Shown here one piece after another: positions 1 through 6,452 of a DNA stretch of 6,924 nucleotides. The position numbers and the translations under genes are program-made. The notes under the pieces were generated by a model. The model ran no database searches. It saw only the letters and a list, made by a program, of their open reading frames with translations, and was not told where the DNA came from. The DNA is from an uncultured Oscillospiraceae bacterium (GTDB lineage: Bacteria > Bacillota > Clostridia > Oscillospirales > Oscillospiraceae), in NCBI GenBank assembly GCA_934546725.1, contig CAKTED010000086.1:1-6924 (forward strand), read 5' to 3'. Each line of letters opens with the position of its first letter. Position 1 is the stretch's first letter.

Positions 1-171
1 ACCGAGGCGCTTATGGCGCTGCTCAAAAGCGAATTTTACGGTGGCGATATTATAAAGCTTCAGCCCGAAAAGGCCTTTGACCTTAATTCGTACTATACCG
101 TTTCGGTAATAATCAGAGAATGCGGAAAGAACAATAATAACGGAGGCAAATATGGCGGAAACAATAACTGA
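1..171 (+). CDS. C-terminal end of an unrecognised protein (5' partial)
   Basis: An open frame enters from the left edge and runs for 56 codons to a TGA at 169-171. Its codon choice resembles the neighbouring genes, and the other two forward frames are closed within about 80 bases, so it is probably the real end of an upstream gene. The visible protein has an acidic and hydrophobic stretch (residues FDLNSYYTVSVII) ending in charged residues. Its last dozen residues are Asn/Gly-rich because they read through the ribosome site and start of the next gene, which it overlaps by 20 nt. That overlap suggests co-transcription and possible translational coupling with the Nudix-amidohydrolase gene. No domain could be assigned. 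A ligand-binding domain of a regulator was considered, but there is no motif to support it. Confidence 0.5.
   Translation, partial: TEALMALLKSEFYGGDIIKLQPEKAFDLNSYYTVSVIIRECGKNNNNGGKYGGNNN
142..146 (+). promoter_or_regulatory. Ribosome binding site of the Nudix-M20 fusion gene
   Basis: GGAGG lies 5 nt before the ATG at 152, inside the coding end of the upstream frame. It supports this ATG as the start. The spacing is slightly short. No separate promoter is evident here, so transcription probably comes from upstream of the window. Confidence 0.7.
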
Positions 172-1621
172 AAAATGCTGCGGCTTTATCGTATACAGAC
201 TTGACGACGACGGACAGAAATACCTGCTCCTTTATCAGAAGGAATCAAAAACCTGGAGCTTTCCGAAGGGCCATATGGAGCCTTGCGAAACGGAGATGCA
301 GACGGCGCTGCGCGAGCTTTATGAGGAAACAGGCATAGTTGCCGATCCGGTACCCGGCTTCAGAAAGGAGCTCACCTACCCAACAGGCGAAAACCGCTTT
401 AAAAACGTCGTTCTCTTTCTTACGGAGCTCGGCGGGGACGAGGTCGCGGTGAACGAAGACGAGATAGGCGAATACGCCTGGCTCGATGCCGGTGAGGTAG
501 TAAAGCGCATGGACGGACGCAATATCCTTCCCGTAATAAGCGCGGCGGATCATTATGCGGTTTCCGTGTTCCTTCGCGGCCTGCTGAACAGTGTGCCCTG
601 CACCTCCGGCAACGAAACCACGATCAAGGAATTCATCATGGCATTCCTCACAAACTGTGCGGACCTCGTTTTGCAGGACATGGGCAACTGGTTCTATGCG
701 GTCCACTATGAGGATGACAGCCTCCCCTGGGTCGCCGTGCGCGCGGATCTCGACGCCGTGCTTGACAGTGAGGGTAAGCCCTTCCACGGCTGCGGACATG
801 ACGGCCATTCTGCCGTTGTGGCCTGCCTTGCGGTTTTGCAGAGCACGCTTGAGCTCAAAAAGAATATCGTATATATTTTCCAGCCCGAGGAGGAAACGGG
901 TGCCGGAGCCGAAAAGTGTCTCCCCATCCTGCAAAAATACGGCGTGAGTGAAATATACGGCTTTCATAACGTTCCCGGATATGGCGCGGGAAAGTACCTT
1001 TTGCGCAGAGGGACCTTTGCCTGCACCTCGTTCGGCCTTATTCTGCGCTTTATCGGTCGGCAGAGCCATGCTGCGTACCCTGAGCGTGGGCTTAATCCCT
1101 GCATTTATGCGGCGGGCTTTCTGAACTTCTGGGATTCTTTCTTTAAAGATAAGCCGTATAAGGGTATTGTAAAGGGCACCGTCGTCGGAATAAACTCCGG
1201 CAACGTGAAATTTGGCGTCTCCCCTGCCGTATGCGATATTGGCATGACGCTCAGAGCGGAGTATGACGAGGACCTTGACGTTCTTGAAAACGCCATATAT
1301 GACGTTGCGAACAGCATTGCCGATTCATATGGCATTCAGGTACAGAATTATTATTCCGACTTTTTCCCGCTTACGGCCAATGACCCGGAACTTTCGGTCA
1401 GGGCCGAAGGCCTTCTCGGCGCTTTGGGAGACACAGAGCTTCTGCCTGAGCCGATGCTGTGGTCCGAGGATTTCGGCAAATACTCCGAGGCCTGCCGGAC
1501 GTACTATTTCGGCGTTGGAGCGGGAGAGGATGCCGCGGAGCTGCATTCGGACGATTATGAATGGAACGATCTCATAAACTGGCGCGCGATCGAAGCGCTC
1601 AGAATGCTTACGGAAAACTGA
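152..1621 (+). CDS. Fusion protein: N-terminal Nudix hydrolase (Ap4A hydrolase-like) plus C-terminal M20 amidohydrolase
   Basis: Residues about 8-135 are a Nudix domain with a complete Nudix box at 40-62 (G40, E46, R54, E55, E58, E59, G61). The WSFPKGHMEP lead-in resembles diadenosine-tetraphosphatase-type Nudix enzymes, which cleave nucleoside polyphosphates. Residues about 140-489 are an M20 metallopeptidase/amidohydrolase, closest in motifs to M20D (N-acyl-amino-acid or hippurate hydrolases): RADLDAV at 197-203, HGCGHDGH at 212-219, QPEEE at 244-248, H272, SHAAYP at 305-310, SEDF at 438-441 and H465 near the C-terminus. C214, H216, E247/E248, H272 and H465 are the expected metal or catalytic residues, so both halves look active. 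No signal peptide or membrane segment is seen, so it is probably cytoplasmic. Length (489) equals a stand-alone Nudix (about 140) plus a slightly short M20D (about 350). The reading frame is continuous across the join with no slippery run, arguing for a true fusion. The substrate is unknown. Confidence 0.9.
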   Translation: MAETITEKCCGFIVYRLDDDGQKYLLLYQKESKTWSFPKGHMEPCETEMQTALRELYEETGIVADPVPGFRKELTYPTGENRFKNVVLFLTELGGDEVAVNEDEIGEYAWLDAGEVVKRMDGRNILPVISAADHYAVSVFLRGLLNSVPCTSGNETTIKEFIMAFLTNCADLVLQDMGNWFYAVHYEDDSLPWVAVRADLDAVLDSEGKPFHGCGHDGHSAVVACLAVLQSTLELKKNIVYIFQPEEETGAGAEKCLPILQKYGVSEIYGFHNVPGYGAGKYLLRRGTFACTSFGLILRFIGRQSHAAYPERGLNPCIYAAGFLNFWDSFFKDKPYKGIVKGTVVGINSGNVKFGVSPAVCDIGMTLRAEYDEDLDVLENAIYDVANSIADSYGIQVQNYYSDFFPLTANDPELSVRAEGLLGALGDTELLPEPMLWSEDFGKYSEACRTYYFGVGAGEDAAELHSDDYEWNDLINWRAIEALRMLTEN

Positions 1622-1637
1622 ATACATGTGCAGAAAG

Positions 1638-1680
1638 GCGCCCCTGATGCGGCAATACGCGGTATCAGGGGCGCTTTTTA
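1638..1680 (+). terminator. Rho-independent terminator between convergent genes
   Basis: An 11-bp perfect stem (GCGCCCCTGAT at 1638-1648 with ATCAGGGGCGC at 1664-1674) is followed by TTTTTA. The 15-nt loop can pair further with one mismatch. It starts 16 nt after the stop of the Nudix-M20 gene. AAA at 1634-1636 gives the reverse strand a short T run, so it may also stop the six-gene unit ending at 1700, though less efficiently. Confidence 0.9.
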
Positions 1681-1699
1681 TGAATCGCGCTCAGATATC

Positions 1700-2647
1700 T
1701 CAGAAGCGATCCTTTATGTCGTCTGTCTTAACATATCCCTCGGGGTAGGGATCGACAGGATTTCCAACGATGGTATATTCCTTGTGCGCGCCGGTGTATT
1801 TATTTTCAAGCTCGGTATATTTCTGCGGCTCCCAGAACGGAGTTGCGCTGTCTCCGCCCACGCCGGTGACACCGTTATGCGTCCAGGTGTAGGTTACGTT
1901 CTGCTCCCTGAGGTTTGCGTTCGCGTGCCCAAGGATGCCCTCCATTGCGGCTTTGAGGACAAAGTGCGTGGTCATGAACTTGTAGCCAAGCGGCGCTATC
2001 TGGTCTACGGTGACCTCGGGTATGCCTCCGGGAGCCTTGACATCGGGATACATCTTCCAGCCGGGAACGTGCTTTGCAACATATTTTGCATCCTCAAGAT
2101 TGCTGAGCTTTACGACGGTCGTGAGTTCGGCGCCCATTTCGTGGCAGCGGAGCATGCGCTCGCAGCCCTCGTCCAGCTGAGTTTTCGGGTCGGCGTTCGT
2201 GCGGGCGATGAGCATGCAGTCCGTTCCCGCAAGAGCGTCGAGCGCGGCCCTTACCTTGGCGTAATACTGCTCGCGGGGCATGAGGCCGGTCGTCTCCTCC
2301 ATGTCACCGGCGTCCTCAAGCTGAACGGCTCCCGCTCCCAGTCTTGCAAGGCGCTTGCAGGTGCGGTATACGGCAAGCGGGCCGCCAAAGCCGTCCTCAA
2401 TGTCAACGGCCATCGGCAGCGTGCATGTATTCGTTATTCTTCCGACCATCCACTCAAGCTCGGCAAGGCCGGTGAAGCCATAGTCTACAACGCCGTTTAT
2501 GGCCAGCGAATATTCACCGGAGCTGAACATGAGGGCCTTATATCCGGCCATTTCAAGAGCTCTTGCGGAGGAGCAGTCATATACGCAGGGGGCAAATACG
2601 GTCCCTTCCGTTTCACTGAGCAGCTGTCTGAGGGTTTTCCTTCCCAT
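1700..2647 (-). CDS. Isocitrate lyase/PEP mutase superfamily protein (catalytic-cysteine loop absent)
   Basis: A 315-residue cytoplasmic TIM-barrel enzyme of the superfamily that holds methylisocitrate lyase, dimethylmalate lyase, PEP mutase and oxaloacetate decarboxylase. These form or cleave C-C or P-C bonds next to a 2-keto or 2-hydroxy acid. Family marks are YDCSSARALEMAGYKAL (23-39), the metal site VDIEDGFGG at 81-89 (D82, E84 where lyases have DxDTGYG), QLED at 109-112 and IARTNA at 147-152. The KKCGH/KRCGH loop carrying the lyases' catalytic Cys should follow ED; here residues 113-121 read AGDMEETTG, so classical isocitrate or methylisocitrate lyase activity is unlikely. RTDA is changed to RTNA. 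The C-terminal 60-70 residues are rich in Tyr, Thr and Pro and were not matched to a motif. It is the last gene of the - strand unit. AAGGAGA lies 10 nt before the ATG. Family assignment is firm; the reaction is unknown. Confidence 0.85.
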   Translation of the reverse strand: MGRKTLRQLLSETEGTVFAPCVYDCSSARALEMAGYKALMFSSGEYSLAINGVVDYGFTGLAELEWMVGRITNTCTLPMAVDIEDGFGGPLAVYRTCKRLARLGAGAVQLEDAGDMEETTGLMPREQYYAKVRAALDALAGTDCMLIARTNADPKTQLDEGCERMLRCHEMGAELTTVVKLSNLEDAKYVAKHVPGWKMYPDVKAPGGIPEVTVDQIAPLGYKFMTTHFVLKAAMEGILGHANANLREQNVTYTWTHNGVTGVGGDSATPFWEPQKYTELENKYTGAHKEYTIVGNPVDPYPEGYVKTDDIKDRF

Positions 2648-2688
2648 TTTGTCTTGTTCTCCTTATATTTTATATTTAAAAATCTTAA
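2648..2688 (-). other. AT-rich 41-nt spacer with ribosome binding site
   Basis: This is the only real gap in the - strand unit and is strikingly AT-rich beside its GC-rich neighbours. It carries AAGGAGA (2658-2664), a good ribosome site for the lyase-superfamily gene. TATAAA-like strings are present, with a TTGCCG string in the end of the preceding gene, but spacing and match are too poor to call a promoter. It may be an unstructured leader that lets the last gene be translated independently. Confidence 0.6.
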
Positions 2689-3378
2689 TTACGAAAAATC
2701 GGCAAGTCCTTCTATGGCATATGCTCGCACGGAGCAGGAATCCAGTCCCCTGATATTCATCGGCGCATAGGAGATAAAGAACGTCTCCCTTGTGAGCCTG
2801 TCCAGATTTTTGAGTACCTCAATGAAGAGCATATTTTCGGCAAGCAGTATATCATGGAACGGGCAGACGTCCTCATTGCGGTTTTCTATGGAAACGCCGT
2901 CGCCGAAGCCGACGCATTTTACCCTGTGATCACGCAGCCACTCGGCGGTAGCTCCGTTTACGAGCAGGCGCTTATCCTCCGGAGTGTTGGTCAGCGGAGT
3001 GAAGGGCGGGATGCGATAGGGCGAGTCTATTATGATAACGTCGCCCTCGCGGAGCTTGCCGGCCGTATGCTTTTCAAGCAGCTCCGGAGTGATGTAGGCG
3101 TTTGGCTCCGCGTCGTCAAAGTTTACATAGAGGCCGCGACCCATGAACTGCGTCAGCGGTACCTCGGCAACGCTCGGCCAGTCCTCCCGATGGTGATAGG
3201 GGCACTCAACGTGGGTCCCGAGGTGACTTGTAATATCCATGTCGGTATGAAAATCCGGTATCGGTCCGCCGGTATTGAAGCGCCTGAGCTTGCAGCGGCG
3301 GGTCTCGGTTTCGGGGTCAAGCGGCTTGCTGAGATCGATGACCCGAAATCCGTTCAGTTCATATACGCAGTCTGACAT
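2689..3378 (-). CDS. Cyclase family protein (kynurenine formamidase-like metal-dependent hydrolase)
   Basis: A 229-residue protein of normal length for the cyclase family (PF04199), whose members hydrolyse N-formylkynurenine, isatin or unsaturated lactones with a divalent metal. The signature HxGTHxDxPxH appears at 52-62 as HLGTHVECPYH, with H52 and H56 as expected metal ligands, the usual Asp conservatively replaced by E58, and H62 as the likely catalytic His. GFGDGVSIEN (157-166), FHDILLAENMLFIEVLKNL (174-192) and APMNIRGLDSCSVRAYAI (205-222) are the remaining family blocks. No signal peptide is visible. Its ATG overlaps the stop of the PanE-like gene by one base (TAATG), a reinitiation arrangement; the ribosome site (AGGGAG) is weak and distant. 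No tryptophan-degradation genes are nearby, so formylkynurenine is not a likely substrate; a lactone or cyclic amide fits the sugar-acid setting better, as inference. Confidence 0.87.
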   Translation of the reverse strand: MSDCVYELNGFRVIDLSKPLDPETETRRCKLRRFNTGGPIPDFHTDMDITSHLGTHVECPYHHREDWPSVAEVPLTQFMGRGLYVNFDDAEPNAYITPELLEKHTAGKLREGDVIIIDSPYRIPPFTPLTNTPEDKRLLVNGATAEWLRDHRVKCVGFGDGVSIENRNEDVCPFHDILLAENMLFIEVLKNLDRLTRETFFISYAPMNIRGLDSCSVRAYAIEGLADFS

Positions 3379-4313
3379 TATTCGTACAACTCCCTGTTCA
3401 TATTTTTATCTTCCATCGCGTGGATGGCATTCACAACAAATTCCATGTTCGGGACCGGCACGCCAAGCCTGTGCGCGGCTTTAACGACCGCTCCGCTTAT
3501 GGTGTCCACCTCGCTTCTGCGTCCGTCCCTGATATCGGCATAAATGGACGTATATCCGCCCTTTGAGCGTTCAAGGTGGCTCTTTATCTCATTCTTCACG
3601 GCGGTCTCGTCAAAGCTCTGACCGTCGGCATTTGCGGTTGCAACAGCCTCGGATATCAGCTTTTCGGCAAGGGACCAGGCGTGGACGTTATCGACAATGA
3701 AGCCGAGATTTGTCTGAAACACGGCTGTGAGCGCGCTTGCGGAGGCATTGAGGAAAAGCTTGTTCCATATAAGCCGCTTTATGTTTTCGCTCGGCTCCGT
3801 ATCAAAGCCGCAGCGACTGAAATTTTCGGATATTTTACGAGGCATATCCGAGCTGCCCGCGGCGGCTCCGACATATGTATGGCCTGCTCCTCCGTGGTTT
3901 ATATAGCCATTTTCGATAACTGAGCTGTTATCCTGCGTTGTACCGATTATCACTCTCTCCGCCGGGACGAATCTGCGCAGTATCTCCTCATGACCCTCAC
4001 CGTTTTGAAGGGTCATGATATATGTATTTTCGCCTATCAGTCCGCTCGCAGCCTCAAGAGCGTCGTTTTCAAACATTGCCTTGACGAAAACGATCATGAG
4101 CTCGACCTTTCCGACGGATCCGCATTCGGAAATATCGGCGGCCTTTACGTTAAAATGCGCTTCGCCGTCCTTTTCACGGATCCTTATGCCGCATTCGTTT
4201 ATCTGCCTTACGCGTCCCAGGTCCTTTTCAAGCAGGATAACGTCGTTTTTACGCGAAAGATAAGCCCCGAAGAGCATTCCCATAGCGCCTGCTCCGAGTA
4301 TTGCAATTTTCAA
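3378..4313 (-). CDS. 2-dehydropantoate 2-reductase family protein (ApbA/PanE-like)
   Basis: A 311-residue NAD(P)-dependent dehydrogenase of the ketopantoate reductase family, of standard length. It opens with a Rossmann motif GAGAMG at 7-12, then FVKA at 76-79 (K78), LQNGEG at 102-107 (N104), WNKLFLNA at 183-190 (K185, equivalent to the proposed general acid) and GRRSEVDTISG at 264-274 (E268). All residues used by the E. coli enzyme for binding and catalysis have counterparts, so it should reduce a 2-keto acid or oxidise a 2-hydroxy acid. The start is TTG (4311-4313): GGAGGA lies 6 nt upstream, and the first in-frame ATG would fall inside the Rossmann motif. The TTG overlaps the stop of the LarA-like gene (TTGA). 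No other pantothenate gene is in view, so it probably acts on a related keto acid in this pathway rather than in coenzyme A synthesis, but a role as the cell's PanE cannot be excluded. Confidence 0.88.
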   Translation of the reverse strand: MKIAILGAGAMGMLFGAYLSRKNDVILLEKDLGRVRQINECGIRIREKDGEAHFNVKAADISECGSVGKVELMIVFVKAMFENDALEAASGLIGENTYIMTLQNGEGHEEILRRFVPAERVIIGTTQDNSSVIENGYINHGGAGHTYVGAAAGSSDMPRKISENFSRCGFDTEPSENIKRLIWNKLFLNASASALTAVFQTNLGFIVDNVHAWSLAEKLISEAVATANADGQSFDETAVKNEIKSHLERSKGGYTSIYADIRDGRRSEVDTISGAVVKAAHRLGVPVPNMEFVVNAIHAMEDKNMNRELYE

Positions 4314-5587
4314 TCTGTCTCCTCCGTTCCAAAGAAGCGCTCACGTTCGGCCCACAGGCCAAGCGCGGGATTGGAAATATAGAATATTTCCTCGCCGTCA
4401 GGCAGCGTGTTAAAACCGTCATGCAGCAATGACGGCGGATATTTTGCCGCCGTTTCGTCATGATCGAGCGCGGTAAAGCCGACGGCTTCGATCTCTTCGC
4501 GGCTTATGTTCTTCACGGCGTATTTTATTTCAAACCGGCCGTCGGACGAACCGTGGATCAGATGCGCGGCAGCCCCCATATTGTTCCGCAGTTCAGGTTC
4601 ATGCCCGAAAAGCTCAAGTATATGCAGTCGGCCGGTATATCCGTATTTTCTTATTATCCTGTCGTTTTCGGAATCCTCACCGAATTTTTCAACGCCGGGA
4701 GCGAGGATTATCAGCTCTCCTCCGTCCGCAATGGCCATTCGGCTGCGGTAAACGGCCTTGTTTCCCAGCCAGGTGCTTTTGTATTCCTCCGGATCGAGAT
4801 AAACGACGCATTTTTTTATCGGGGCGTCGAGCCAGTCCATATTATGCTGCTGCGAGGAGCTTACGGCTTCCTCGAGCACGCGGCGCGTATCACCGATAAA
4901 AAGCCCGTGCATATGCTGCCCGGCAGACATTGTTGTGAGCATGAAAATTATCGGATACTTTGAAAGAAAGCGCTCAAGCGCAATGTCGAACAGCTGCCGC
5001 ACAGGGGTATGGTCGCGCCCCATCATGCGCTCCAGTCCGTAAACCGCACCGAGCATATGCGAGCTGTTTATCATGCTGCTGCCGCCGACGCCGACAAATA
5101 TGTTCTTGGCGTGGTTGGACATTCCTATGACCTCATGCGGCACTACCTGACCGATGGAAAGGATCAGGTCATATCCGCCGTCCACAAGAAGCCTGTTCAC
5201 CTCCACGTCAACAGGCTCTTTCCAGAGGCCGCCGGACAGCTCGCTCAGCTCATCGGCGCTTATTTCTCCAAGCTTTATAACATCGCTTCGCCAGTTATGT
5301 ACGATGAAGCGGTCATGCGGAATGCCGGGGTACATTTTGTCAAGCTCGGCGTCCGTCATCGGTGCGTGCGTTCCGAGCGCCGGAATTATATCCACGTCCG
5401 CCCGTCCTTCAAGCTCCCTGTAACAGCAGCAGGTAAGATACCCGGCGCCAGAATGATAGCGCGTAAAATCCGGCGGAATTATCAGGACCCGGTTTAATTT
5501 TCGACCGAGGAGAAGGTTTTCGACAGCCTCCCTCTGCTCATCGGGCGATATGCCGCAGGAGTTTTTCTCGTGCAGAAAGTATTCCAC
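4310..5587 (-). CDS. LarA-family nickel-pincer-dependent 2-hydroxyacid racemase/epimerase
   Basis: A 425-residue protein of the lactate racemase family (DUF2088/LarA), of full length. These cytoplasmic enzymes invert the configuration of 2-hydroxyacids by hydride transfer through a covalently bound nickel-pincer nucleotide. Seen here: PPDFTRYH at 38-45 (D40 and R43, the D-x-T-R motif), GTHAPMT at 72-78 (H74), VVPHEVIGMSNHAKNIFVG at 148-166 (H151 as catalytic His, K161 as the lysine that tethers the cofactor) and H177 as the probable nickel ligand. The set matches the functional residues of Lactobacillus LarA, so it looks active. A CCC run at 53-55 is unusual. The start is GTG, 4 nt after the oxidoreductase stop, with a weak GGGGG site; the first internal ATG would delete essential motifs. 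Cofactor genes larB, larC and larE are not in the window and must be elsewhere. Known family members include lactate, malate and aldonate (gluconate 2-) epimerases. Beside a mannonate gene, an aldonate substrate is attractive but unproven. Confidence 0.88.
   Translation of the reverse strand: MEYFLHEKNSCGISPDEQREAVENLLLGRKLNRVLIIPPDFTRYHSGAGYLTCCCYRELEGRADVDIIPALGTHAPMTDAELDKMYPGIPHDRFIVHNWRSDVIKLGEISADELSELSGGLWKEPVDVEVNRLLVDGGYDLILSIGQVVPHEVIGMSNHAKNIFVGVGGSSMINSSHMLGAVYGLERMMGRDHTPVRQLFDIALERFLSKYPIIFMLTTMSAGQHMHGLFIGDTRRVLEEAVSSSQQHNMDWLDAPIKKCVVYLDPEEYKSTWLGNKAVYRSRMAIADGGELIILAPGVEKFGEDSENDRIIRKYGYTGRLHILELFGHEPELRNNMGAAAHLIHGSSDGRFEIKYAVKNISREEIEAVGFTALDHDETAAKYPPSLLHDGFNTLPDGEEIFYISNPALGLWAERERFFGTEETD
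4320..4325 (-). promoter_or_regulatory. Ribosome binding site deciding a TTG start
   Basis: GGAGGA on the reverse strand lies 6 nt before the TTG of the PanE-like gene, inside the last codons of the LarA-like gene. A strong site at ideal spacing compensates for the weak start codon and fixes the N-terminus ahead of the Rossmann loop. Confidence 0.75.
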
Positions 5588-5591
5588 TCTC

Positions 5592-6446
5592 TTATACCCC
5601 CGAATATGCCGAAAAGCCGCCGTCCACAGGGATCGTAATGCCCGTTATGAAGCGCGAGCAGTTCTCGTCGGCAAGAAAGAGGAGCGTGCCGATGAGATCG
5701 TCCACCTCTCCGAAGCGCCCCATGGGCGTTGCCGCAAGGATTTTGCCGCTGCGCGCCGTCGGCGTTCCGTCCGCGTTCCAGAGGAGGTCGCGGTTCTGCT
5801 TCGTTGAAAAGAAGCCGGGAGCTATGGCGTTCGCGCGAATACCGGTCTTGGCAAAATAGACCGCCAGCCACTGAGTAAAATTGCTCACGGCAGCCTTCGC
5901 GGCGGAATATGCCGGAATTTTGGTGAGCGGCCTGTATGCGTTCATTGATGAAATGTTTATGATGCAGCCGGTTTTGCCCGAGCCGATCATATCGTGAGAA
6001 AAAATCTGCGTTGAAAGCATGACCCCTATGAGGTTCGTTCCGAAAACATGCGCAACTGCGTCCGCCGGAAGGTCAAAAAAGCTTTGCTTTCCGGGCGCTT
6101 CAAGCGCTGTCATGTCAAAATATTCGTCCGCCGTCGTGGCGGCTCCGTCGTTGCCGCCCGCTCCGTTTATAAGGATGTCGCAACCGCCAAGCCGCTCCGA
6201 AACGGCAGCGTGCGCAAGCTCAAGGCTTGCCTTGTCCAAAACGTCCGCAGTTACGGCAATGGCCGTTCCGCCTGCGGCAGCTATATCCTCGCATACCGTC
6301 TCGAGTGGACCGGCTGTTCTGCCTATAACGGCCACCTTTGCTCCGCACAGAGCAAGCGCCCTTGCAAAGCTGCTGCAGAGCACACCGCCGCCGCCGGTTA
6401 TGACCGCTGTTTTTCCTTCAAGATCCGCTTTAAACGGAAGCTTCAT
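5592..6446 (-). CDS. uxuB: SDR-family D-mannonate oxidoreductase (fructuronate reductase, UxuB type)
   Basis: A 284-residue classical short-chain dehydrogenase that interconverts D-fructuronate and D-mannonate with NAD(H) in hexuronate catabolism. Seen: nucleotide-binding TGGGGVLC at 17-24, NGAGG at 94-98, N138, INISSMNAYRPLTKIPAYSA at 163-182 (catalytic S166/S167, Y180) with K184, then APGFF at 209-213 and the C-terminal VDGGFSAYSGV. The SMNAxRPLTKIPAYSAAKAAVSNFTQWLAV block and the C-terminal tail are hallmarks of the mannonate oxidoreductase branch of SDRs, which replaces the larger E. coli-type UxuB in Firmicutes. The last glycine of the usual dinucleotide motif is C24 here; I recall this as a variant in the branch but could not check it. 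An insert around 103-125 is also typical. The start is ATG, 8 nt after a perfect AGGAGGT. It follows the sugar-acid kinase by 6 nt, matching a shared pathway through 2-keto-3-deoxygluconate. Confidence 0.9.
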   Translation of the reverse strand: MKLPFKADLEGKTAVITGGGGVLCSSFARALALCGAKVAVIGRTAGPLETVCEDIAAAGGTAIAVTADVLDKASLELAHAAVSERLGGCDILINGAGGNDGAATTADEYFDMTALEAPGKQSFFDLPADAVAHVFGTNLIGVMLSTQIFSHDMIGSGKTGCIINISSMNAYRPLTKIPAYSAAKAAVSNFTQWLAVYFAKTGIRANAIAPGFFSTKQNRDLLWNADGTPTARSGKILAATPMGRFGEVDDLIGTLLFLADENCSRFITGITIPVDGGFSAYSGV

Positions 6447-6452
6447 AATGAT

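Noticed and set aside
245..1069. A 274-codon open frame on the - strand
   Set aside because: It is antisense to the Nudix-M20 fusion, whose two domains have complete catalytic motifs. No domain is visible in this frame.
1700..2647. PanB (ketopantoate hydroxymethyltransferase), which would pair with the PanE-like gene
   Set aside because: The superfamily fold is related, but PanB motifs (TAYDY, VGDSLG) are absent. The VDIEDGFGG, QLED and IARTNA blocks belong to the ICL/PEPM branch.
2660..2710. An internal promoter before the lyase-superfamily gene
   Set aside because: TATAAA-like strings are present, but the only -35-like string (TTGCCG) is a poor match with unsuitable spacing. AT-richness alone creates such strings.
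1628..2770. A 380-codon open frame on the + strand
   Set aside because: It lies antisense to the ICL/PEPM-superfamily gene, which has clear family motifs and a good ribosome site. The frame also begins in the terminator hairpin and shows no recognisable domain.
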